Below, piece after piece: positions 56,116-64,000 of a stretch of DNA of 64,000 nt. Source of the DNA: Candidula unifasciata (taxonomy: Eukaryota; Mollusca; Gastropoda; Stylommatophora; Geomitridae); NCBI GenBank assembly GCA_905116865.2, contig CAJHNH020001580.1, positions 394,443 through 458,442 on the forward strand, written 5' to 3'. The notes under the pieces are model-generated. The model did no database searches. It saw only the letters and a list, made by a program, of their open reading frames with translations, and had not been told where the DNA came from. The translations under genes were made by a program, and so were the position numbers. Numbering within the stretch: position 1 is the stretch's first letter; each line of letters opens with the position of its first letter.

Positions 56116-57572
56116 TTACCCCCGAGACATACTTTGAACGGACCTTAATCTTAGCAATAGCAAGTTTAAAGGTTTAGCATCCAATGTGGCACATTGGAGC
56201 TCTATGAATCTGCCAGTATACTGATCAGGTTTTACAAACTCTGGCCTCACCACACAGCCGTATGACAAACCACTATCATACAGACAATTTAGAGAATATC
56301 CATTAGCCCAGACCCTCTCTACCACAGGAGGCCTATTGGAACCATTGTACAATTGTTCCTGGGTAGAAGGTACTACAGTAGACAACAAAGCTGATACTTG
56401 TAAATTCCCTGACTGTTTGGATTTACATTCCTTAGTCCAGTGGTTATTATTCTTACAAATATGGCAGTAAGGCTTTTTAGGGCCATTAAAGGGTTGTCTA
56501 TATTGTGTTCCCTGAACTTTTGAGGGGTTCTGGGGTTGTGCTTGGGATGAATTCTTTTTAGGGGATTCATTTGGATGGGTTTTATGACCATTACCATTAT
56601 TTTTCCCTTGGCCCTGGGCCTTGGGTTTCCCACCTATACACACTTCTTTATGTGCCATCTCATACCTCTCAGCATACATCAACATCTCACTCAGTCTGTC
56701 AGCACCATTCTCCGTCAGGAAGGTTTGCATAGGGCGAGGTAATGTCTCTCGGAGTTGTTCCGTTAGGATCATCTCCTGTAAATCTTCAAAAGAAGAGGAG
56801 TATCCAGACATTTCCCTCCACCTGGTCAAATATCCCTGAAGGCGACTGGCGAACTGAGGATAGTTCTCCCCTGTCATCTTTCTCTCATTTCTGAACTTCT
56901 GTCTGTATGTCGCAGCATTAAGTTCGAAACGTTTCAGTAAAGCCTGACACAATGCATCATAATCAGTCTCAGTACCGGTGGGCATCCGTTGATAAATCTC
57001 GTATGCCTCACCCCTCAAACCTTGAGCCAACTTCAGCGTGTACATGTTCCTTTCCAAGTTGTACAAAGATGCCAATTTGCCAAATCGGTCTAGGTACTGT
57101 TCAATATTTTCAGCCTTCGGGTCGAAGACTGGCATAGGAAAGTTCATCGCTTGAGCTGAGCTACTGTGCGTTGATGCACCATCAATATCAGGTGTTGGAG
57201 ATCTGGGTCTATTACCCTCTCTCTGAGCCTGAAGTTCCAATTCTCTTAACCTCACCTCCTGTTCCAACTTCATTCTTTCTGACTCCTGTTCAATCTCACT
57301 CAATTCGGAGTCTCTCAGATTCCATTCGAGTCGCTCTTTCTTGAATCCTCTCAGATTCAATCCTGAGTCGTTCGGTTTCTTGCATCCTCTCAGATTCTAT
57401 TCGGAGTCTTTCGCTTTCAATTCTCTGAGTCTCTCTCAGCCTCACGGGCTTCCATCCTCATCTCACGTTCACGTTCCGTGGTTTTAATCCACTCGGTCAT
57501 TTCTTTACCCTCCAATCCCATCTGGACAGCCATGTCCTTCAATTCCTGTATGGAAATTTTTGACTGCGACAT
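56116..57572 (-). pseudogene. LTR element gag with zinc knuckle and protease start
   Basis: The first ATG at 57572 opens MSQSKISIQELKDMAVQMGL, then a Glu/Arg-rich coiled-coil stretch with RIESER repeats broken by frameshifts around 57420 and 57300. The frame 57360-56116 continues with the retrotransposon gag core (YLDRFGKLASLY, then LAQGLRGEAYEIYQ and FRNERKMTGENYPQFASRLQ), a CCHC knuckle (CHICKNNNHWTKEC) and the aspartic protease motif LYDSG. Gag packages element RNA. Confidence 0.88.
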
Positions 57573-57892
57573 GCTGTCTTGTCAATCTAACAGTCCACAA
57601 CAATATATATTGTCACCAACAATGTAAATATAATCAACAATAGATTAAATTATCTCCACCACCAACCAAGGTTGTACCTAACCCAATGTACTTGAACACC
57701 ACAAAACACCACAATGATTACAAATCACTCCTAGGAGTATACTCTAAGAACTGACCCAGAATGGTCACAACTGTGTTAACAAAAAACAAACACTGAACAA
57801 CTCCTGGCCAAGATCACCAGCAAATTTAAAGATTGAACAGTGTACAAAACAATCCCACGACGAGACCACAGATTTTTGGGGATATGTTGTTC

Positions 57893-59663
57893 TGTCACAT
57901 ATCACTCCTGTCGCGTGCCTAATGTAAGGATTTCTCCTTCAGAACCAACAGCACTCAGAGATAATTATGTTGAGTCGTTTGGCTCGTATTGGTCTAAGGG
58001 ATTCCCCGTGGCCAATATACGATCAACTTATCTCTGGAGTAGGGCAACTCAAGTATTGGCACTACAAAATATGTCAGTATATATATATAATATTTCTAGG
58101 CACACTTGGCTGGACACCCCCACTACTTACTAAAGAAAGCCCCCAGGTTATGATAGTTCATTATCATAACCATGTTAACACATATAATGAAGATACACAT
58201 ACATACACAACTGCTAAACACTTAAAAAGGTGAAATAGAGACACCTAAGTCAGCCATGAAAATGAATGTATGTAATCAATATAAATTAGATATATAAAAG
58301 TGAGACAAATGCCAGATCTCAGGATATCATGTCCAAATCACAAAGATACTACACAGACAGAAGGTCTTGGAGATGACATCTTCTCATCACTGGACACAAG
58401 GAGCTGTGAGGAACACAACATCATGCGAAGCATCAGACTTATCTTCTCTTCTCTCTGTCTATGATGCCTCCCTCAGCTCCGGATGATTCGACTGTCTTTG
58501 ACTCTGGGAATTCTGTTCCACTGGATCAAGTAGTAAGAGTACTTCACTATATAGGACACAGCAACTGTACCGGTATCTAGCAAGTCTCTATCACCAGTAA
58601 GGACACACAATGTCTTTGAGCCACATTAATCTCTAGCACTGGTAGCTGTTTGAGGTACCATCTCCCACATTTTGGAGATGTCAGGAACCTTCACAGGTGT
58701 TAGCTGGTGGGTAACAAGTTGTTTCTGGTGGTTTGATGGTTGGTGGATGTTGGTGAGACTGTGAATCTTCTGCCAGCTCTTCAGAAAATATACATCCTGT
58801 CAAGAAAATAACTCAACATTAGTCATCACCAAGAGGGTAACATCTTGACAGGAAAGACAGAGCAAGCATCAGTCATCAACCCCCATCTGCTGACTCCTCC
58901 CTGCTCTCCTGTTTCATTCCTCAGATTGCCTCTCCAGACCAAAAGACATAAGTCTCCTATATTTATCTGTCTGTTTAGTGCAAGAGAAGGCAAGTCAGAT
59001 ATACAGTGGAGATAGATAAAGTGGTCTAACACATATATCACTCTCCCTCTCCCCCTCACTATGCACACAGACACCAATATTTACTGTCAGTACCTGCATT
59101 CACTAGCTTTCCCAACCGCCCCAGCACTCATTGATCTGGGTCAAGCACACACATACTTTGATTAACACAGCCCTGACCCAATTCTGTCCCCATTTCGTAT
59201 GTACAAATTCTTTAATTAGTTTAAAACGCACACAATTGTAAGGGTATTAAGTTTTAATCAGTATGGGTGGTTTATTGAGGGCATAAGCTATTTAGTCTGT
59301 ACAGTGGAAGATCTACGTTCGAATCCGCTACTCTAGCGATCAAGAACGTTCGAACTAAGTGAGATCACACAGCCGATATGGATTTCTCTACAGCAGTGAC
59401 TACTTTACAGACATCATTCTAGGTACTCGTAAACTATAATTAACTTACCCAAGCATATGTAAAAACTGAGACATTTCCAGATTGCCTTGAAAAGTGAAAG
59501 TTATACAGGCACAGATTAACACATCTGGACGCTTGAGAAGCTGGCAAGGAGAATAGCGTCACTTAGACACTTCAGGCGTTGGTACAAAAGAAGTTCCTTG
59601 TATACTGGGGCAAGGAGTAAATCGGTTTCCAAGAAACCTCAAATAACTCCCTAAATATCTCCA
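57893..59663 (-). mobile_element. 5' LTR of the Gmr1-like element (right copy, outer end missing)
   Basis: Starts TGTCACATATCACTCC like the left LTR and aligns with it to CTCCAAGAGATAT (59659). It includes about 295 bp absent from the left copy (57958-58252), with a hairpin GGTTATGATA/TTATCATAACC. The last ~194 bp of the left LTR have no counterpart here. On the minus strand the internal side reads GAACAACATATCCCC; a TGG that could start a primer-binding site is about 24 nt further in. Confidence 0.8.
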
Positions 59664-59890
59664 AGAGATATCAGGCCCAAAACAACTCAGTCCTTCACCA
59701 GAGCGAACCCCCCATTAATGTTCTTTTGAAACAATTAGGTGTTGACACCCATCCCCAATAAAAAATAAAGTTCAACTGGTCAGCTCTCCAAGAACACAAC
59801 AAGTGAGAAAAAGAGCGTCGCTAATAGACAGCGATGTATCTCGTCGTTCCCTTTGCTATTACAAGTCTAAGCTACTGAATGCGTGCTTTG
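59664..59890. other. sequence beyond the truncated LTR, nothing recognised
   Basis: No similarity to the left LTR or to other repeats in the window was seen. Confidence 0.4.
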
Positions 59891-59892
59891 CG

Positions 59893-60475
59893 CTAGATAC
59901 CATCTCCAGCTGGATGCTCAGAGGAAAGGCAAGACGGACATACAATCAGACTTTAGCTGGACGCTCAGAGGAAAGGCAAGACGGACATACAATCAGACTT
60001 CAGCTGGACGCTCAGAGGAAAGGCAAGACGGACATACAATCAGACTTTAGCTGGACACTCAGAGGAAAGGGAAGACGGACATACAATCAGACTTTAGCGG
60101 GACGCTCAGAGGAAAGGCAAGACGGACATACAATCAGACTTTAGCTGGACGCTCAGAGGAAAGGGAAGACGGACATACATTCAGACTTCAGCTGGACACT
60201 CAGAGGAAAGGGAAGACGGACATACAATCAGACTTTAGCTGGACGCTCAGAGGAAAGGGAAGACGGACATACATTCAGACTTCAGCTGGACACTCAGAGG
60301 AAAGGGAAGACGGACATACAATCAGACTTTAGCTGGACGCTCAGAGGAAAGGCAAGACGGACATACAATCAGACATTAGCTGGACGCTCAGAGGAAAGGC
60401 AAGACGGACATACAATCAGACTTTAGCTGGACGCTCAGAGGAAAGGCAAGACGGACATACAATCAGACTTCAGAA
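59893..60475. repeat. 47-bp minisatellite grown inside a LINE fragment, about 12 copies
   Basis: The unit AGGAAAGGCAAGACGGACAT plus ACAATCAGACTTTAGCTGGA plus CGCTCAG is the single-copy 3' segment of RNase H LINEs (compare GGAAGGATGCGACGGATATA near 32611). Right after the array, 60480-60565 reads like the family end (GTQHLWHVLSAVVS), confirming the origin. Confidence 0.9.
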
Positions 60476-60570
60476 TATAAAGTTTGCGCTGTGTGTTGAA
60501 GGTGGGAACGCAACATTTATGGCATGTCTTGAGTGCGGTGGTGTCGTTTCTCAGCTCAGCTTTGCAACTA
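60476..60570 (+). mobile_element. RNase H LINE 3' end following the minisatellite
   Basis: KVGTQHLWHVLSAV is a decayed form of KMGTEHLWECPECC seen in other copies. Confidence 0.7.
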
Positions 60571-60687
60571 CGAGTGCGGATCAATACCGGGTACATTTAT
60601 TTCTCACACTGTTTCAATGTCTACATGGATTCTCCATCATCTGAAATATATGTGTATAGCCTGAAGGAATTACACAATCATTATTGC

Positions 60688-60872
60688 CCCCCCCCCCCCC
60701 GCACACACACACACATATCTCCCCCCCCCCCCCCACCCCACGATCTTGGAATAGGGAATACAATTTTGCTTCATCAGATAAAGGGGGAAGAATACGGTTA
60801 TTTTTGGAATGAAACAGCACTTATTGAAGTATCCATGTTCAATAGAAAGACCCCCACCCCCCCCCCCCCCCC
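60688..60872. repeat. three poly-C tracts and a (CA)n stretch
   Basis: C runs at about 60688-60701, 60721-60734 and 60852-60872, with (CA)n between the first two. Confidence 0.92.
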
Positions 60873-60899
60873 AATAGAACCATAGATCAGAACTTCTCA

Positions 60900-61340
60900 T
60901 ATACACAGATATAAACATGTAATAGAAGTGGCGCGGTGATATCAACCACAGGCCTGAGAGAAAGTTGAGCTCGTTATGATTATATAAGGAGTTACACAAT
61001 AGCTTACTCCAAAGCCAATTTGGAACACTGGTAATGTCCGCTGGCTGAAAATACTTATATGTAACAACCCTTAGTTGAAACGTCTGACGAGTGGGAAGAA
61101 CTACGATCATGTAGCTGAAATTCAGCCCAAAAACGCAAGATTTGCTCGCAGCCTAGACAAACAATATCTCTTGCAGGTGGTAACTCGAGGAAGAGTCCCT
61201 TCTCTGATCATCCTCTGCTGTTCCTTACCGGCGTCGTTACCGCGTTGTGGTGCACCACGAAAAACTGTCAGTGTCCTGGCTGGTTTGGTTTAAGTGTCCG
61301 TCTGGTGCATTTCATATGGCATAGAAACGAAGTTCAGAAC
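60900..61340. other. intergenic sequence, nothing recognised
   Basis: No repeat family or coding block recognised. Confidence 0.4.
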
Positions 61341-61352
61341 GTCCGACCCCCC

Positions 61353-61384
<32 letters not shown>

Positions 61385-61394
61385 AAAAAAAAAT
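61341..61394. repeat. poly-C then poly-A tract
   Basis: C-rich run to about 61374 followed by about 18 A residues, like 22760-22816. Confidence 0.95.
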
Positions 61395-61543
61395 TAAAAA
61401 ATCTTACTCACTAGCAGAACGGCTCACATGCACGTTACTATTGGACCCAATAGTGGGACCTAAAAGGGGGAGCCATGCTGGATGCGCTTTTTGCCTTACT
61501 TCTCGCTAAATTTCCAGATGAAACAACATTAAAAGTGTCTAAC

Positions 61544-61735
61544 CTGCTGAAGATAAAGTAGCTATTTGTTTGTCCATCGATGTCCCAGACCTGCGAGCTC
61601 CGGTAGGTGCAGTCCGTGACGATTGGAAAGATCAGTATAAGGATGTAGACATGAGCAGGGCGTGACGATTCCTTGGGTAGGTACACGGCCAAGGCGTCGG
61701 TTGTTGGCTCTGCATTTATGGAAATCTTCTTAAAT
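61544..61735 (-). CDS. candidate exon, unidentified membrane-like segment
   Basis: An open minus-strand stretch with possible acceptor GCATTCCCAG (before 61735) and donor GTTAGA (after 61544). It reads KKISINAEPTTDALAVYLPK, then a hydrophobic segment AHVYILILIFPIVTDC and YRSSQVWDIDGQT. I recognise no family. It may be chance. Confidence 0.22.
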
Positions 61736-61807
61736 GGCTGGGAATGCCCATGATCTGCCCTTGCCTGTCCTTGAGGGTGCTCTGGGTGGGGTCTCTAGGG
61801 GCAACAC

Positions 61808-61943
61808 CTGTAGATAGGGGACCAAAGGAACACCACATAAATAAGGCCCATGCCACACGAAATTATCCAGGAAGCAAACCTGGTCCACAAATACTCGACG
61901 AAAGCGGATATGTTGGCTGAAAGGCGCAAATATCGCAGCTCTA
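61808..61943 (-). CDS. candidate exon, unidentified
   Basis: Acceptor CTGTTTACAG precedes 61943 and a weak donor GTGTTG follows 61808. One frame reads ELRYLRLSANISAFVEYLW, then SWIISCGMGLIYVVFLW, hydrophobic. It shares frame with the candidate at 61544-61735 but a TAG (61795-61797) lies between, so an intron would be needed. Confidence 0.2.
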
Positions 61944-61959
61944 CTGTAAACAGACACAA

Positions 61960-63340
61960 TGTATTTACGTCATTAGGACAAACGTAAAATAAAAATAAAA
62001 AAACAGAAGGAGAAGATATATGACGGGACAGCCGTAAATCTTGCACGAAGATGTGTAGTCTGTATCTCATATATTATTGACAAGACAATCACTGTCTACT
62101 CTACAGCTGAACTGTGTTTTTGGTTCCCTAACAAGAAGATTGCATCAACTGATGCTTCTCTCACTACTACTAGAACAGTTGTGCTTTGTTTAATAATCTA
62201 GTGTCCGTAATAAGTTACCCAAGAGTGTTTGTCTTAGAGTGTAAAGGTGTTATATAATTTTCCCTAATAAAGTTTCTACTGTGTTTACAATACAGGCTAG
62301 ATACCAAGGTTTCTAGGGTAGTGAAATAGCGAGCATGACAGCCTAAAGCTTATCGGAGCGGCGCATGATGATGACGACAATGCTGATGTATATATACAGG
62401 TTTGTGAACTGGCTAAATAGAATATATTTTAATCCTGCAACGATATAACATATATTCCTTGTGTTGTGTTCATATTTTACACAAAATTCTTACTTGTTTT
62501 GCTTTTTCCAGTGAAAATATTTCAGTCTAACTCAAATTCTGCTGGAACTTATCTTGCTTTCGAGATCGTCGGTAACGCTGTCCCATATTCAGTAAATGAA
62601 GCGTGCATTCGGCGTCAAAATAACTGTAGAGGAGAATGATAGAATTATATGGACGGAGATAAAGGGTACGTGTTTTTGTATTCGTTCTTATCTTCGATTT
62701 TAATGTAAAAGATTCACATAACTTGCTGTTTTTGTATCAAAGCCTTACCGAGAACGATTTTTATTTAAAATATGACAAAGGACATTTGCATTTACTACTT
62801 ATTCAAAATGTCATCTCAACGTCATGTCAGTGTGGCTTGCTATTGTAACTATTTTCGTTTCTTTTTCTAATGCTTGTTTATTCATGAGGTATGAAACCCA
62901 TGTATTATTCATTGTTATAGATTTCCAAGACAACAGGTTCCGTACATTACCGTAGGTTATCGGAAAAAAACGTCATACGTGACAAATGTAGACCAGAACG
63001 AAATGTTAGTCTCCTGGATAAATCAACAACTGGGATTATGAGTACAGTAATAGTTTTTACAAAAAACTGAAGCCATTGCACAAGGGAAAAGCCCATAAGC
63101 ACGTCCCAGAAGAAGTCGAGGGCTACAAATGCTGATTGTCAATAAAGTGACCTGGCTAGCTACACGACCTTTATCGCCAGTTCGGGACACATCAACAATC
63201 ATAATCGAAAAGCGACATCTAAATACGCATAACAGTGCTCGAAACTTTCATCTACTGCAGGCAGTATAAACATCTGTGCAGCTACAGTGTAAGAGTGATA
63301 GGTGCTTTTGAAGTCAGCACATCAGTTCACAAGACATAGC
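61960..63340. other. intergenic sequence, nothing recognised
   Basis: AT-rich DNA without recognised coding or repeat families. Confidence 0.4.
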
Positions 63341-63346
63341 TATCTA

Positions 63347-63560
63347 TCTATCTTCTTTTACCCCACCAGGACATCACACAAGCGACAAACACCCGATGAC
63401 ACAAAGTGCCACCATGTGGATGAGGATCACCCGTGGAGAGGTTCCAGAAACCACGTTCAGCCATTAGACCGTATTTATGGCCGGGCTATATTGTGGCCCC
63501 TGGCAAGAGCCAGAAAAGGGCTTCAAATAACGAAAAATTGCATCTCACAAAGAGATGACT
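63347..63560 (+). mobile_element. interspersed repeat, family F (fullest copy)
   Basis: CCCACCAGGACATCACACAA, CACCCGATGACACAAAGTGC, CCGTATTTATGGCCGGGCTA and ACGAAAAATTGCATCTCACA define the family with the reverse copies at 33400 and 50275. The ends are not resolved. Confidence 0.8.
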
Positions 63561-64000
63561 AGGTGATAACGTCCCACAAAAGGAAATGTGCCATCTAAGT
63601 TCAAATTCTTTCGTCCAGTGAGCAGCAAACGAACAGTTTATATTATTTATGTGTTGCCTGTGTGGTCTGTCTTTGACATCCGCACTTATCAATTTATTAA
63701 GGAAAACGTAAGTGGTGCAGCCTTAGGGAGCCACATCCCTCTTTAAGAGAAAGTTCTATACAAGTCCCATGCCGAAAAAAACTAGCTATCGTTACAGTTT
63801 GTCAACTCCAAGACACTGATTTTAATTATTCCTATCACCAATGCTGTTTTTCCCATGTCATTCTTGTTCTAACATTTCCTCGTCTATTTTTTTTCCTGCC
63901 CCCTTTCCCCATTGGAACATACGCCATGAATCAACTCACACACTCACACAAAATGAAGAGGATAATTGATTAGGAGAGAGAGAGGGGGAGAGAGAGAGAG
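63561..64000. other. intergenic sequence ending in a GA-rich tract
   Basis: Nothing recognised until a (GA)n tract from about 63976 to the window edge. Confidence 0.5.

Larger units (their letters stand above)
51400..59663 (-). mobile_element. Gmr1-like Ty3/Gypsy LTR retrotransposon (gag-PR-INT-RT-RNase H)
   Basis: Two long direct repeats flank an internal region read on the minus strand: gag (57572-56116), protease end and integrase then the RT start (56104-54203), the RT core (54243-53635) and RNase H (53674-53144). Integrase precedes reverse transcriptase, as in Gmr1-type elements and unlike standard Ty3/Gypsy. At least three frameshifts interrupt pol and more interrupt the gag start, so this copy is inactive. 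A G-run (C-run 53086-53103 on the plus strand) next to the 3' LTR is the polypurine tract candidate. The outer right LTR lacks about 194 bp present in the left one, and no target duplication was found. Confidence 0.9.

Noticed and set aside
51400..59663. Infectious retrovirus or errantivirus with env
   Set aside because: No envelope frame between RNase H and the 3' LTR; only about 60 bp separate the RNase H stop from the polypurine tract.
61294..61509. 71-codon frame with poly-Pro and poly-Lys
   Set aside because: Translation of a C run and an A run; no family match.

Overview
The window is nuclear DNA of an animal. Two multi-exon, intron-rich protein genes with GT-AG splice sites sit in a matrix of retrotransposon relics, tRNA-derived SINEs and very many tandem repeats. 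The repeat mix is RNase H-bearing non-LTR elements, RTE-like LINEs with ATG-type tails, a Gmr1-like Ty3/Gypsy element and degenerate TTAGGG-like arrays. It fits a lophotrochozoan, most likely a mollusc and perhaps a gastropod; that assignment is inference.

Region 1 (1-15673, + strand) holds seven coding exons of a CRK-family SH2-SH3-SH3 adaptor. The exon or exons upstream of the SH2 tryptophan lie outside the window. The introns carry minisatellites, SINEs, LINE fragments and a 1.13-kb inverted-repeat transposon (10724-11857) with perfect 8-bp target-site duplications.

Region 2 (15674-35539) has no recognisable cellular gene. It contains a truncated LINE nested in a SINE, a 36-bp minisatellite, a mariner relic, a roughly 4.5-kb array of a 34-bp repeat with higher-order structure (23465-27945), and two related ~31-bp arrays in opposite orientation (28190-30262).

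Region 3 (35540-43125, - strand) is a complete four-exon, 501-residue SVOP/SV2-related major-facilitator transporter. All splice phases agree. Two minisatellites overlap functional edges of this gene. One has multiplied the exon 2 splice donor about 13 times. The other has multiplied the start-codon region, giving three upstream ATGs.

Region 4 (43400-64000) is transposon-dominated: a LINE copy with a 12-bp target duplication, a foldback element (44785-45455), an RTE-like LINE nested in an older RNase H LINE relic (46078-47885), and an LTR retrotransposon (51400-59663, - strand). The LTR element has the order gag-protease-integrase-RT-RNase H, the unusual Gmr1-type arrangement. A 47-bp minisatellite grown inside a LINE fragment follows. 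Two weak candidate exons near 61.5-61.9 kb are unassigned.

Most long open frames in the window are by-products of tandem repeats and do not represent genes.
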